A stretch of 64,000 nt of DNA from Shewanella violacea DSS12 (GCF_000091325.1 NC_014012.1:2001845-2065844), one strand, 5' to 3'; positions 1-9,591 are shown, counted from the stretch's first letter. Program-made: numbers and translations. Notes: a model not told the origin generated them from the sequence alone.

Positions 1-810
1 TCTTCCGGTGCTCTTGCGACTGTATTTACTTTCACCGCCATTCCCGATGAAGATGAGAGTCGGCTTCGTACACGATTCGACAAGGTTGCTGAATATCTTG
101 AGAACAAATTAGGCGTAGAAGTGAAATATATTCCGGTTAAATCTTATTCTGCTGCTGTGACCGCATTTAGAAATAACCAAGTTCAGCTTGCTTGGTTTGG
201 TGGTTTGTCTGGTGTCCAGGCTCGCCGTCTGGTTCCTGGCTCCGAAGCGATTGCTCAGGGCTATGAAGATCAGTTCTTTAAGAGTTACTTTATTGCACAT
301 CATTCCGTCGATATTATGCCATCTGACAGTTTTCCTAATTTAAATGGTTATACTTTTACCTATGGCTCAAAAGGCTCAACATCGGGCCGTCTTATGCCAC
401 AATTTTTTATCGAGAGAAATCTTGGTAAAAAGGCCGAAGATGTGTTCACCCGCATAGGCTTCTCCGGTGATCATAGCCGCACCATAGCTCAAGTTCAGGC
501 TGGCGCGTATCAGGTTGGCGCGGTTAACTACAAGGTGTGGGAGATGGCATTGGCAAAAGGCATTGTCGATCTGGATAAGGTCGATGTTATCTGGCAGAGT
601 CCTGTGTACCCAGATTATCAGTGGACGGTAAGGGAAGGGGTGGATAAGACATTTGGTAAAGACTTTAAGACAAAGCTGACACAAGCCCTGCTTGATATGA
701 AAGATCCGGACCTTCTCGCAAGCTTTCCAAGAACGTCTTTTGTAGCAGCTGATAATGCAGATTATCAACCTATCGAAAATATTGCTAAAACCATAGGGCT
801 TATCGACTAG
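1..810 (+). CDS. Periplasmic substrate-binding protein of a phosphonate/selenate-type ABC importer (5' end outside window)
   Basis: The open frame runs from base 1 without a stop, so the gene starts upstream of the window; probably little more than the signal peptide is missing, since the visible part opens with A-L-A-T-V-F-T-F, like a mature N-terminus. The protein resembles the PhnD family of periplasmic binding proteins, with the motif region PVKSYSAAVTAFRNNQVQLAW and then GGLSGVQARRL. This subgroup is often annotated as the putative selenate-binding protein of an ABC importer; the substrate is inferred, not visible. The role would be to capture an oxyanion in the periplasm and deliver it to the permease at 1504-3054. 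The ATPase gene starts 11 bases downstream, so the three genes form one operon. A phosphonate or phosphite substrate remains possible. Confidence 0.85.
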   Translation, partial: SSGALATVFTFTAIPDEDESRLRTRFDKVAEYLENKLGVEVKYIPVKSYSAAVTAFRNNQVQLAWFGGLSGVQARRLVPGSEAIAQGYEDQFFKSYFIAHHSVDIMPSDSFPNLNGYTFTYGSKGSTSGRLMPQFFIERNLGKKAEDVFTRIGFSGDHSRTIAQVQAGAYQVGAVNYKVWEMALAKGIVDLDKVDVIWQSPVYPDYQWTVREGVDKTFGKDFKTKLTQALLDMKDPDLLASFPRTSFVAADNADYQPIENIAKTIGLID

Positions 811-821
811 TTTTATTCGCT

Positions 822-1511
822 ATGATCACATTTGAAAACTTGACCCTTAAATATGCTGACAAACTGGCTATCGATAGACTCTCTTTGACTATCGAGGCCG
901 GAGAGAAGGTGGCTATCATAGGCAGCTCTGGGGCAGGTAAGTCGACGCTGTTGGCTCACCTCTATCTGTTGCTCAAAGATAAGGCCGCTTATTGTTCACA
1001 AAAACAAGGGCTGGTTGATAGCCTAAGTACGTATCATAATGTCTTTATGGGGTCATTAGCTAGGCATCACTGGCTTTACAACCTCGCCAATTTGATTGCC
1101 CCATTCAAGAAGCCCTTAAGTGAAGTCAATGATTTATGCCGGGAGCTCGAACTCGATTTTCATATGAGTAAGAAGCTTGCAACACTGTCAGGTGGTCAAA
1201 GACAACGCGTCGCATTAGCCAGAGCCTTATACCAAGAGCAATCTATCTTTATTGGTGATGAGCCCTTTTCGGCTTTAGATCCTATTATGGGCAAACGTCT
1301 ATTGGATCTCGTGTTTGCCCGTCATGAAACTGTGATCATGGTGCTGCATGATAAGTCAGCTGCGTTAACACATTTCGATCGTGTTATCGGCCTGAGCCAG
1401 GGCCAACTAAAACTGGATATTGCCCACGGAGAAATAACCTCGAATCATATCGATGAACTTTACTCTGGCTCGGTTTCTAGCTCAGTGTCAGATAGATTAA
1501 ACCATGCCTAA
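822..1511 (+). CDS. ABC transporter ATP-binding protein, PhnC-like
   Basis: A 229-residue cytoplasmic ATPase that should power the importer encoded around it. All the diagnostic ABC motifs are visible: Walker A GSSGAGKST near residue 36, signature LSGGQRQRVALARAL near 122, Walker B with IFIGDEPF near 142, and an H-loop histidine in VLHDKSAA. The protein is slightly shorter than typical PhnC. It begins 11 bases after the binding-protein stop and overlaps the permease start by 8 bases, which indicates translational coupling in a three-gene operon. The family assignment is firm; the transported substrate (selenate, phosphonate or similar) is inferred only from the neighbouring binding protein. 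Confidence 0.9.
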   Translation: MITFENLTLKYADKLAIDRLSLTIEAGEKVAIIGSSGAGKSTLLAHLYLLLKDKAAYCSQKQGLVDSLSTYHNVFMGSLARHHWLYNLANLIAPFKKPLSEVNDLCRELELDFHMSKKLATLSGGQRQRVALARALYQEQSIFIGDEPFSALDPIMGKRLLDLVFARHETVIMVLHDKSAALTHFDRVIGLSQGQLKLDIAHGEITSNHIDELYSGSVSSSVSDRLNHA

Positions 1512-3054
1512 CCCCCAGCCAAAATATATGGCTGCGGATACAAGCAGACATTATTCATTTTTTAGTTATTGGCAGAAGGTCACCTTGCTGTTATGGCTCG
1601 TTGCTGGCTTATGTTTTTCCTTGTCCGATACTCAGGTTATCTCTCTCGACCCTTGGAGTGAGCTGCTGAGAATGGCTGAGGGTTTTATTACCCCAGATTT
1701 TTTTGCCACTGAGTACTTACTGGAGTCTCTGTGGCAAACGGTATCTTTTGCTCTGTTAGGTGTGGTCGCTGGCTTGCTCTTCGGGGGGCCATTATCTTTC
1801 CTGTATTCCAACCGCTTGGTTGCGGCCTTATGTGCGGTCACACGTTCCATTCATGAAATATTTTGGGCTCTGCTGTTTTTGCAGGTATTTGGCTTGTCGC
1901 CTATAACGGGAGTATTGGCTATTGCCTTACCCTACGGCGCAACTTTTGCCAGGGTATTTAACGATATCTTGTTACAAGCCCCCCAAACCACGACTCAAAC
2001 TTTGCCAGCCAATACAGATAGCATTAGCCGATACTTTTATGGCCGCATCAGCCATGTATTGCCCTCAATGTTAGCTTATGTGCGTTATCGATTCGAATGT
2101 GCCCTGAGAAGTAGCGCTGTACTGGGATTTATCGGCATGCCGACCATAGGTTTTTATCTGGAAACGGCTTTCAGACAGGGTAATTACCATGAAGGTGCGG
2201 CCCTGCTAATGCTGTTTATTGCCTTGATTGGTACCATAAAGTATTGGTGCCGACCTAAGCTCATTTTAATTTATATTGTGGCCAGTTTATATACTCTGCC
2301 TAATATCCCCAGTGTCGATGGCATGCTGCTATGGCGCTTCATTACACTAGATATCTTACCTCCCGCCTTGCAGAATATTGAACATTGGGGTCAAATTGAT
2401 CTCAAGCTAGTCAATCAGCTGCTGAGCTGGGGACATAGATTATTTTTCTCTCAAGCCTTACCGGGTTTAGCCATTACCTTGCTGCTGGCATTATCTGCAT
2501 TGGCCATGGCCCACATCATAGCCTTGTTGAGCTCAGCGCTTTCATCCAGAAGGTTGAGTGGCCCCTTACTTTCGAACTGTACTAAGTTTTGTTTGCTCGT
2601 GTTACGGTCTGTGCCTGAGTATATTTTTGCCTTTGTTTTTATGATGTTATTGGGTCCATCTATGCTACCGGCTATGCTAGCTCTGGCGCTTCACAATGGG
2701 GCTTTGATCGCTTATTTAACCGTGCGGCAGTCGGATACCCTCGAGGTCTCGGCAGATTATAATGCTAGGCTCGATGGATATTGTTATGAGGTCTTGCCTC
2801 AGATATACCCCAACCTTATGGGACTGGTGTTTTATCGTTTCGAAGTTATCTTACGTGAGACAGCGATACTGGGCATGTTAGGAGTTGCGACCTTAGGTTT
2901 TTATATAGACAGTGGCTTTGCAGAGATCCGCTACAGCTCGGCATTATTTCTGTTGATGTGTACCGCCATGCTCAACATAGTCGTCGATATAGTCAGCCGG
3001 CGTTTATTAACCGCGAATATGAATCAGCAGATGACCTGCAGTGGCAATAAGTAG
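1504..3054 (+). CDS. ABC transporter permease, double-length PhnE-like
   Basis: A 516-residue inner-membrane permease, roughly twice the length of a single PhnE subunit. Two related halves are visible. Each has a run of hydrophobic segments and a region like the binding-protein-dependent permease (EAA) loop: residues about 190-220 with YRFECALRSSAVLGFIGM, and about 445-475 with YRFEVILRETAILGMLGV, each followed by a GFY motif. This internal duplication means one polypeptide could form the whole membrane channel. The ATG lies inside the last codons of the ATPase gene (8-base overlap). The gene closes the transporter operon; no strong terminator was identified before the convergent gene at 3088. 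Confidence 0.88.
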   Translation: MPNPQPKYMAADTSRHYSFFSYWQKVTLLLWLVAGLCFSLSDTQVISLDPWSELLRMAEGFITPDFFATEYLLESLWQTVSFALLGVVAGLLFGGPLSFLYSNRLVAALCAVTRSIHEIFWALLFLQVFGLSPITGVLAIALPYGATFARVFNDILLQAPQTTTQTLPANTDSISRYFYGRISHVLPSMLAYVRYRFECALRSSAVLGFIGMPTIGFYLETAFRQGNYHEGAALLMLFIALIGTIKYWCRPKLILIYIVASLYTLPNIPSVDGMLLWRFITLDILPPALQNIEHWGQIDLKLVNQLLSWGHRLFFSQALPGLAITLLLALSALAMAHIIALLSSALSSRRLSGPLLSNCTKFCLLVLRSVPEYIFAFVFMMLLGPSMLPAMLALALHNGALIAYLTVRQSDTLEVSADYNARLDGYCYEVLPQIYPNLMGLVFYRFEVILRETAILGMLGVATLGFYIDSGFAEIRYSSALFLLMCTAMLNIVVDIVSRRLLTANMNQQMTCSGNK

Positions 3055-3087
3055 CTAAGTTAGTTTTAAACACTTAGTCAACGCATT

Positions 3088-3453
3088 CTAATTAATGATG
3101 TTTGAGGTGTTGAATAGTGTTTTGGCCCTCAAACGTTTAGCGATAATGCCATTACAACAAGCTGCCGCGATCAAGGTGAAACCTGCCACTGCGGATATAA
3201 TCACGCTTAAACGGAGCCAAGGTTGTTCAAGAATTAATCGCATCTGTACTAATTCATATCCGCTCACTCCCCATACCAGTAAGGTGCTAATTAACAGGGT
3301 CACTTGTAACAGGCGAGTCGCTAATTTATGTCTGATGAAAAGCAGTAGGGGAGCCAATGCGAATAGTGAGCAAGCAAGAATATAGCCATAACGCATGAAG
3401 TGAGCGCCGATCAATAAAAAAGCCAGAGAGATGATAATGATACGCCACCACAT
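3088..3453 (-). CDS. Hypothetical four-helix membrane protein
   Basis: A 121-residue protein that I do not recognise. It is mostly hydrophobic, with about four predicted transmembrane segments (residues roughly 4-20, 25-42, 48-66 and 80-102) separated by short basic loops, so an inner-membrane location is likely. The start is supported by AGGAAG seven bases before the ATG on the minus strand. It is convergent with the ABC importer operon, and its stop lies 34 bases from the permease stop. Nothing in the sequence reveals a function. Confidence 0.6.
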   Translation of the reverse strand: MWWRIIIISLAFLLIGAHFMRYGYILACSLFALAPLLLFIRHKLATRLLQVTLLISTLLVWGVSGYELVQMRLILEQPWLRLSVIISAVAGFTLIAAACCNGIIAKRLRAKTLFNTSNIIN

Positions 3454-3693
3454 GTGAGCTTCCTAGGAACAAGAAATTTATACCCAGAGACTAGTCTATT
3501 TGTGGATACTAAAACCTTGGTGGTGTTCACATTTCTACTCTAAGATGCAGTTTTATTTGTCAAATACATCACTTATGACCTGTCTCTGCGCTTAGGTTCG
3601 CTCAGCTTGGATGAATTGACTCGATTAAGTGTGAGACATCATCGGCAGGCTATCCATGAAAGTGTCGAGCTCTTCATCTTGCTCGAAACAAGC

Positions 3694-4335
3694 TTAAATC
3701 ACGCCTGATACTATGATAATTGCGATAGTAATAAACACTATGCCTGTGACGAGATTAATGACAGGGCTAGCTCTTTTTACTCGCAGTTGAATAAGGGGTT
3801 TAGATAAGACTAAGGCAATAAATATAAACCATATTAACGATAAGGTTAGCATGATGAACACGGCGCTGACCTTAGTGATAAAGTTAATATCAGGCGTGAT
3901 CATGGCGGAAAACAGCGTGATAAAGAACACCATAGCTTTTGGGTTTAATAGGTTAGTGTACAGTCCCTGGAAAAACCCTTGTTTGATGGATAATCCCAGG
4001 TGATTATCATTATCTAGATGTTGTGAACTCGCTTTGCTTCGCCATTGAGAGACTGTGCTGCGAATGGCACCTATACCCATCCAGCCAAGATAACTCGCTC
4101 CTATTAATTGTACGGCGACAAAAAGCAGGTCTGAGCTCTTGATGAGTAAACTCACCCCGGTGACGCTGAGTAAACTGTGCAGCAAGATAGCCACGGATAT
4201 TCCCACCGCTGATGCGATAGCCGTAGGCCGACTTTCCTGGCTAGCCATCTTTACCACTAGGGCGAAGTCCGGGCCTGGGCTTGCCAAGGCGACAGAGTGA
4301 ATAATGGCAAGTGAGATAAGAAGATGCAGTTCCAT
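3694..4335 (-). CDS. LysE/RhtB-family amino-acid exporter
   Basis: A 213-residue inner-membrane protein with the N-terminal hallmark of the LysE/RhtB family (ASPGPDFALVVK near residue 18) followed by about six hydrophobic helices. Members export amino acids such as lysine, threonine, homoserine lactone or cysteine; the substrate here cannot be read from sequence. The gene follows an AraC-type regulator on the same strand with about 95 bases between them, a pairing often seen for this family, so the regulator may sense the exported compound. Length is normal (about 205-215 residues). Confidence 0.88.
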   Translation of the reverse strand: MELHLLISLAIIHSVALASPGPDFALVVKMASQESRPTAIASAVGISVAILLHSLLSVTGVSLLIKSSDLLFVAVQLIGASYLGWMGIGAIRSTVSQWRSKASSQHLDNDNHLGLSIKQGFFQGLYTNLLNPKAMVFFITLFSAMITPDINFITKVSAVFIMLTLSLIWFIFIALVLSKPLIQLRVKRASPVINLVTGIVFITIAIIIVSGVI

Positions 4336-4430
4336 ATTAAGATCCGATTTTATAACTTGTGGCTATCATGGGGGATTGAGGAACTCAGGTATTGTAAATT
4401 ATTGCACTCAGATAAAAAATAGGACGTGAT

Positions 4431-5255
4431 TTAGATGACGCGTTTCTGGAAGTGGGAGGGAGTCACCAGAAAGGCTTGCTTAAAGGCCTTGTTAAGATGG
4501 CTTTGATCGAAGAAGCCAACTTGCTGGGCGATATCTATCACAGCTTCGCCTTTTGCCAAGGCTTTCTTGGCATATTCTAAGCGTACGCGTTTTAAATAGG
4601 CGTGGGGTGTCATACCTGTGGCGGTTTTAAATTGACGTAGAAACTGAAATTTACTTAAGCCGACGGAAGTGGCTAAGCCTTCGAGTTGAAATACATTATG
4701 TATCTCGTCATGAAATTGAGCTTTAATATCAGTAATCTGTCGATAGGACAATGCTTGACGTTTCTGGCTCGTGACTTGAACTGAGCCGTAGCGCTCAAAA
4801 AGCTCAGTGGCGAAAGCTATCAAGCTGGTTTCTAGCTGTAATTGGGCTTGTATAGCATGGGGGCTGGTGAGATTTTTATGTAGATGTAAAAAAGCACGAT
4901 AAAGATCCGGGGCCCATGAGAGAGGAGATGAAAAAAATTGTTCGCTGATATTAAGCTCTGAGGTGATCTGAGCGACATATTCGACCGGGATGGACATGAC
5001 ATTGGCTTGATAACCTTCGTCAGCAAGGCTTTGGCCATTATGAGCCTCATCGGGATTTAAGGTGGAGATGCAGCCTTTACCTAGATGATAACTCTCTCCC
5101 TTGTGCTGATATTTTTGACCACCTTGGGTCACGACCCCTATGTGATAGTCGAGATGAACATGTTGAGCAAATTCAAAATGGCGGAAACTGGCTGTACTCA
5201 GCTCCATTTCAGGCACTATCGGGTTACGCCAATATTCAATTTTCTCTTCTGTCAC
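4431..5255 (-). CDS. AraC-family transcriptional regulator
   Basis: A 274-residue DNA-binding regulator. The N-terminal half (about residues 15-150) looks like the cupin-type AraC ligand-binding domain, with H-x-H residues in AQHVHLDYHIG and LNPDEAHNGQS. The C-terminal 100 residues carry the two helix-turn-helix motifs of AraC/XylS proteins, ending with the typical VIDIAQQVGFFDQSHLNKAF. It lies directly upstream of the LysE-type exporter on the same strand and probably controls it, which is inference from context. The upstream gap towards nadE contains a short GTACAA tandem repeat. Confidence 0.88.
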   Translation of the reverse strand: MTEEKIEYWRNPIVPEMELSTASFRHFEFAQHVHLDYHIGVVTQGGQKYQHKGESYHLGKGCISTLNPDEAHNGQSLADEGYQANVMSIPVEYVAQITSELNISEQFFSSPLSWAPDLYRAFLHLHKNLTSPHAIQAQLQLETSLIAFATELFERYGSVQVTSQKRQALSYRQITDIKAQFHDEIHNVFQLEGLATSVGLSKFQFLRQFKTATGMTPHAYLKRVRLEYAKKALAKGEAVIDIAQQVGFFDQSHLNKAFKQAFLVTPSHFQKRVI

Positions 5256-5292
5256 TTAGCTTAGCCACTCTTTTTTAGTCATTTGTTATCCA

Positions 5293-5327
5293 GTACAAGT
5301 ACAAGTACAAGTACAAGTACAAGTACA
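5293..5327. repeat. Hexanucleotide tandem repeat (GTACAA)n
   Basis: About five and a half head-to-tail copies of GTACAA lie between the divergent AraC-type gene and nadE. Each unit contains the palindrome GTAC. This is a simple sequence repeat; no function can be assigned, but its position between two divergent promoters could let copy number alter spacing. Confidence 0.9.
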
Positions 5328-5532
5328 TGAGCATTGGATATTCAGCACACTTGTGGTGATCATGGGGCTGCATATCGCTGCCCTGATCTTATATTAGCTG
5401 CAGGGCATTAATCTAGGCTAGTAAAAAATTGCATTAACAAAATATGTTGCAATATAACACTGTATTAATCAGCATTTTGGCCCATAATATCAAACTCATC
5501 TGCTATACACTTATTCGATTGGAGTTCAGATT

Positions 5533-6363
5533 GTGAAGGGACAGATTTTACGTGAAATGAAGGTTCAAGCTGCGATAGAACCTGAATATGAAGTGCAAAG
5601 GCGCGTAGCTTTTATCAAATTGAAACTCAAAGAGTCCCATTGTAAGAGCTTAGTGCTTGGGATCAGTGGTGGGGTGGATTCATCACTCGCCGGCCGTTTA
5701 TGCCAGATCTCAGTCGATGAACTAAACCATGAGGCAGAGCAGAGCGTTTATCAGTTTATTGCCGTACGTCTTCCTTACAATGTCCAGCAAGATGAAGATG
5801 AGGCTCAATTAGCCTGTCAATTTATCTCTCCTTCAAAGCAAGTCACGGTCAATATACATGAAGGTGTCGCCGGCGTTCATACTCATACTTTAGCCGGTCT
5901 TGAGGCTGCAGGAATTGAGCTTAGTGATAAAAATAAGGTCGATTTCGTTAAAGGCAACGTAAAGGCGAGAATGCGCATGATTGCACAATATGAAATCGCC
6001 GGCTTAACGGGTGGACTAGTGGTTGGCACCGATCATAGTGCAGAGAATATTACCGGTTTTTATACTAAGTGGGGCGACGGTGCTTGTGATTTAGCGCCGC
6101 TATTTGGTCTGAATAAACGTCAGGTACGCAAGCTTGCTGCTTTCTTAGGAGCGCCGGATGTATTAGTGCATAAAGCGCCAACGGCAGATCTTGAAGATGA
6201 TAAGCCACAACTTGAAGACGAAGTTGCACTGGGCTTGACCTACGATCAGATAGATGACTTCTTGGAAGGTAAACCTGTCGATAGCTTGGTGGATGACAGA
6301 CTCATTGGAATTTATAAGGCGACCCAGCATAAGCGGAAACCTATTCCGAGTATTTACGACTAA
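5533..6363 (+). CDS. nadE: NH3-dependent NAD+ synthetase
   Basis: A 276-residue enzyme that makes NAD+ from deamido-NAD+, ammonia and ATP in the cytoplasm, the last step of NAD biosynthesis. The P-loop-like pyrophosphatase motif [13 protein letters not shown] is at about residues 43-55, the segment [14 protein letters not shown] is near 170, and [17 protein letters not shown] near 215 closely matches E. coli NadE, as does the overall length. No glutaminase domain is present, so this is the ammonia-dependent form. The GTG start is chosen because GGAG sits eight bases upstream; an internal ATG eight codons later is less well placed. An intrinsic terminator follows 30 bases after the stop. Confidence 0.96.
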   Translation: MKGQILREMKVQAAIEPEYEVQRRVAFIKLKLKESHCKSLVLGISGGVDSSLAGRLCQISVDELNHEAEQSVYQFIAVRLPYNVQQDEDEAQLACQFISPSKQVTVNIHEGVAGVHTHTLAGLEAAGIELSDKNKVDFVKGNVKARMRMIAQYEIAGLTGGLVVGTDHSAENITGFYTKWGDGACDLAPLFGLNKRQVRKLAAFLGAPDVLVHKAPTADLEDDKPQLEDEVALGLTYDQIDDFLEGKPVDSLVDDRLIGIYKATQHKRKPIPSIYD

Positions 6364-6393
6364 ATGAAACCGTCTATAGGGCTCTATTTAACG

Positions 6394-6416
6394 AAAAGGC
6401 GCGCTAGCGCCTTTTT
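6394..6416 (+). terminator. Intrinsic terminator after nadE
   Basis: A nine-base perfect stem (AAAAGGCGC paired with GCGCCTTTT) around the loop GCTA is followed by T residues, 30 bases after the nadE stop codon. The A-rich and T-rich flanks mean it may also work for transcripts on the other strand. Confidence 0.85.
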
Positions 6417-6467
6417 CATTGGCATTCATTTTATCGTCACAGACTCGCCAATTTATATCCCTAGGTA

Positions 6468-6941
6468 TTATTTGTTTAGATAAGGTTTTAACTGTTCAAT
6501 CAGGCTATTAGGAAATTGGCGGTAGTCCAGGTAAGGCGAGATAAAAACCCCTGAGCCATTCCCGTGTAGTTTATCTTGCTCGTCAAGGCTGTTAAACGAC
6601 GTACTTGTGTAATGAATGTTTAACTTAGCAGCTGACTCAGCGCCGACTATGATGTGCCGCTTGGCTGTTAATGACAGCTCAGATGCAGCTATCATTATTT
6701 GCTCGTCATCTTTGAGTAGCTGAGTATCCCGATAGTTTTTCCAATCGGCATCTAGACTGGACAATTTGGCCATGATGGTTAATATCTTGCGCCAATGATT
6801 GCCATTAAGCGCGATGAGTGTTGCCGTGGCGTCTTCTTGGCGGTAACTCCACCCTTGGGGTAGAGTAGGGGCGTTTGGAAGGTAATAACAGGTCTGAGCG
6901 TCGGCATTGCCGATAAGCATACTAGACACGGATTTGGACAT
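6468..6941 (-). CDS. Conserved hypothetical cytoplasmic protein
   Basis: A 157-residue soluble protein with no signal peptide or membrane segment. It has no motif that I can name; codon use and composition look like a real gene, and I have the impression of a family found across Shewanella and vibrios. The stretch HIIVGAESAAKLNI near residue 93 and VFISPYLDYRQFP near 132 are the most conserved-looking parts. The start is uncertain: neither the first ATG nor the ATG at residue 8 has a good ribosome-binding site. It is divergent from the hydrolase gene to its right. Confidence 0.6.
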   Translation of the reverse strand: MSKSVSSMLIGNADAQTCYYLPNAPTLPQGWSYRQEDATATLIALNGNHWRKILTIMAKLSSLDADWKNYRDTQLLKDDEQIMIAASELSLTAKRHIIVGAESAAKLNIHYTSTSFNSLDEQDKLHGNGSGVFISPYLDYRQFPNSLIEQLKPYLNK

Positions 6942-7091
6942 TATCTGCGCTGCCTATGTTCAAAACTAGAATGGGTGGATATTACCTAGTTAATCCGTGT
7001 AAGTTAACGAAATTAAATAAAATTCAACTTAAGCTGTCACCTTTATGGTTATTGGTGCCGGTTATTTGTGTCGAGGCATACTGGAACAGAT

Positions 7092-8555
7092 ATGAGAACG
7101 ATCGTTATAGGCTCTACGAAACACCTGCTCATGGCGCTTTTTTATGCATCACTTGGGATTTTTGCTGCCTTGCTGGTGGCAGGGGTCTGGTTCCTTAACG
7201 CGAGACCTGAACTCGATATCTGGCACACAATAGAATTAAAGTCCGAATTTAAACGTACCCAGGGCCTAGAGACCTTCTCTGACTACCTAGCTCTTGAAGA
7301 TACGCTTTTCGAAGAGGTCGAACAGAAGATCTATGATCAGACGCAGGCACCTCATCCGTCAATCTTAAATCGTTATGTCCGCGGCAGTTTGGCGGACCCG
7401 CAAAAGTGGCGTCATGACTGGAATCGCACTTATGAGTGGCCAAAAGCAGATGCTGACTTCGGTGTGTTATTGCTTCACGGTATGTCTGATTCCCCATACG
7501 CCTTATCCCATGTCGCAAAGCATTTTAAGGACAAGGCATATGTCTTAGGTTTGAGGTTGCCCGGTCACGGCACCATACCCTCAGGCTTAGTTAATATCCA
7601 ATGGCAAGACATGGCCGCGGCCGTTTCCTTGGCCACAGAACATCTTAAACGTGAGCTAAAGGGTAAGCCTCTGTATGTGATAGGCTTTTCAACAGGGGCA
7701 GCACTGGCATTGAATCATGAGCTAGAACGATTGGCCAAGAACGAGGCGGCTGAATATGCTGGTATGGTGTTTCTCTCTCCGGCTATAGGTCTACCCCCTG
7801 TGGCTGCGGGCGCACAGTGGCAGGCGACATTAGGCACCTTATTGGGATTAGAGAAGCTGAGCTGGAACAGTATTCAGACAGAGTATGATCCCTTTAAGTA
7901 CAACTCTTTTGCGGTAAACGCCGGCGATCTTGTCTATCAACTCGCAGAACGTAATCAGCTGCTGTTAGATCAAACGTCAATGCAGCAACTTAAGTCTCTG
8001 CCATCTGTGTTGGCATTTCAATCCTTGGCTGATGATACCGTTTCGACCCAGGCGGTATTCTCGGGTTTATTTCAAAAGCTACCTCAGGATAATCATCAAC
8101 TGGTTATCTTCGATATCAATCGTACTCAGATCAATATGGGGCTCATTGCACAAGATCCTATGTTGCACTTCGATGGCTTATTTAATACCAAACACCTTAA
8201 ATACGACTTGACCTTAGTACACAATAATTTCGAGACAGCAGATTTGATTCGGGACGTGGTGGCTGAGACCCATTTTTCTCAAGGCGAGCCTGTAATTGAA
8301 GCTCTAAATTTGAGCTGGCCGAGGAATGTCTATTCTCTGTCTCATGTTGCGCTACCTTTTCCTATTGAAGACAGCTTGTATGGTCCACAAGGAGTGGATT
8401 ATGTTAAGCGAGTTCAGATAGGCGCTGCATCAACTAGAGGCGAGCGTGGTGTGCTTGGTGTATCGGCCGATGAGATATTAAGGCAGAAATGGAATCCATT
8501 CTTTCCCTATCTTATCTCTAGAACAGATAAGTTTATTGAAGGATTAGAACCGTAA
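7092..8555 (+). CDS. Membrane-anchored alpha/beta hydrolase
   Basis: A serine hydrolase of the alpha/beta fold, about 487 residues from the chosen ATG. One N-terminal transmembrane helix (residues about 12-33) should anchor it in the inner membrane with the catalytic part in the periplasm. The oxyanion-hole region LLHGMSDSPYAL lies near residue 130 and the nucleophile elbow GFSTGAALAL near 195. A candidate acid lies in SLADDTVSTQ, and a histidine is expected further on. An in-frame GTG 24 bases upstream is possible, but the ATG at 7092 gives a more typical N-terminus. Substrate unknown; lipase- or esterase-like activity on an ester or lipid is the likely general role. Confidence 0.8.
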   Translation: MRTIVIGSTKHLLMALFYASLGIFAALLVAGVWFLNARPELDIWHTIELKSEFKRTQGLETFSDYLALEDTLFEEVEQKIYDQTQAPHPSILNRYVRGSLADPQKWRHDWNRTYEWPKADADFGVLLLHGMSDSPYALSHVAKHFKDKAYVLGLRLPGHGTIPSGLVNIQWQDMAAAVSLATEHLKRELKGKPLYVIGFSTGAALALNHELERLAKNEAAEYAGMVFLSPAIGLPPVAAGAQWQATLGTLLGLEKLSWNSIQTEYDPFKYNSFAVNAGDLVYQLAERNQLLLDQTSMQQLKSLPSVLAFQSLADDTVSTQAVFSGLFQKLPQDNHQLVIFDINRTQINMGLIAQDPMLHFDGLFNTKHLKYDLTLVHNNFETADLIRDVVAETHFSQGEPVIEALNLSWPRNVYSLSHVALPFPIEDSLYGPQGVDYVKRVQIGAASTRGERGVLGVSADEILRQKWNPFFPYLISRTDKFIEGLEP

Positions 8556-9012
8556 GCTGCCAGCTTTGAAACTACTGAGATAGAAACAGGCATTGAAACT
8601 ACTGGTATTAAAACTACATGCATTAAATTAAGTCTGTTTTTATCTTTAAGCTCATCTTTGTATGCCTGATAGAAGATGATAGCAACAAGCTGATGTATTT
8701 AAATCAATACATGATTGCTGTTTTGATGCTGATCGCGTGATGGGATAACGAATGATTTGTGGCTTATAACGCCGTTAGAAACTGAGGGGGAATACAAGGT
8801 TTAAGCCGTATAAACCTGGGCTGATGCATGAGTCTTGCTGTTGGCGTAGATAGCTATTTCTGACCCATGCTGAATGAATTTTTTAATGAAGTGTTCAATG
8901 AAGTGTTTAATAAGTAGCTCGATTAATCGACTCCTCCAGCATTGATTGTTAATCAAGTAGACCTGTTATTTGGCGTCAAATAGCAGGTCCATATGTTGTT
9001 AATCTAGGCCCA
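8556..9012. other. Intergenic region with weak short repeats
   Basis: This 457-base gap separates the hydrolase gene from yeiP. It holds two or three imperfect copies of a short TTGAAACTACTG-like segment near 8566-8620, a repeated AATGAAGTGTT motif near 8885-8910, and one strong hairpin near the yeiP end listed separately. No convincing gene is seen. Confidence 0.6.
8960..8989 (-). terminator. Strong hairpin downstream of yeiP
   Basis: A perfect 13-bp inverted repeat (GACCTGTTATTTG / CAAATAGCAGGTC) with loop GCGT begins 23 bases past the yeiP stop on the minus strand. It lacks a T tract on either side, so it may be an RNA-stabilising or weak terminating hairpin rather than a classic intrinsic terminator. 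Confidence 0.55.
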
Positions 9013-9591
9013 TTAAGCTTTAGAGTCGGAGCGACTCATAAACTTCTGTTCGGCGGTGTTGATCTTAATCTTCTCACCATTGGCGATATATTCGGGAACC
9101 TGTACCGTTAGTCCGGTTGAGAGAGTCGCTGGCTTAGTGCGGGCACTGGCAGAAGCTCCCTTGATAGAAGGGTCAGTTTCAACAATGACCAGGTCGACAT
9201 GAGAAGGCAGTTCGATGGCAACGGGTGAACCATCGACAGTTAGCACATGCAAGCCTTGAGTGTCTTCAGTGATATAGAGCAACTCATTGGCTATGGTGTC
9301 TTTGTTAAAATGGTAAGGGGTGTAATCTTCTACATCCATGAAGACATACTCATCACCATCGATATAAGAGAAGGTGACATCGTGATGGCTCAGATCAGCA
9401 AGGCTAATCATGTCATCGGCCTTGAAGGTTTGATCGAGTTTAGAACCTGAAGCGACATCGTACATACGCATGCGGTATAGGCTACCTCCCGAGCGTCCCT
9501 GTGGTACAGAACGTTCAATATCTCTGATGAGATAAACACTATTGTTGAATTCGATAGCGGTATTTTTTTTAACGTCGCTTGCCTTTGGCAT
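9013..9591 (-). CDS. yeiP: Elongation factor P-like protein YeiP
   Basis: A 192-residue paralogue of translation elongation factor P. It aligns well with E. coli YeiP: the KOW-like N-terminal domain with [10 protein letters not shown], the middle segment [16 protein letters not shown], and the C-terminal OB-fold signature [20 protein letters not shown] family proteins bind between the P and E sites of the ribosome and help peptide-bond formation. YeiP-type members lack the lysine that is beta-lysylated in EF-P; here the corresponding loop reads VPQGRSGGS. Length is normal. It is a single-gene unit followed by a strong hairpin. Confidence 0.95.
   Translation of the reverse strand: MPKASDVKKNTAIEFNNSVYLIRDIERSVPQGRSGGSLYRMRMYDVASGSKLDQTFKADDMISLADLSHHDVTFSYIDGDEYVFMDVEDYTPYHFNKDTIANELLYITEDTQGLHVLTVDGSPVAIELPSHVDLVIVETDPSIKGASASARTKPATLSTGLTVQVPEYIANGEKIKINTAEQKFMSRSDSKA

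Noticed and set aside
5293..5327. CRISPR array
   Set aside because: Units are only six bases and contiguous, with no spacers. The other tandem arrays (20164, 21138, 34179) fail for the same reason, and the tRNA array is made of tRNA genes.
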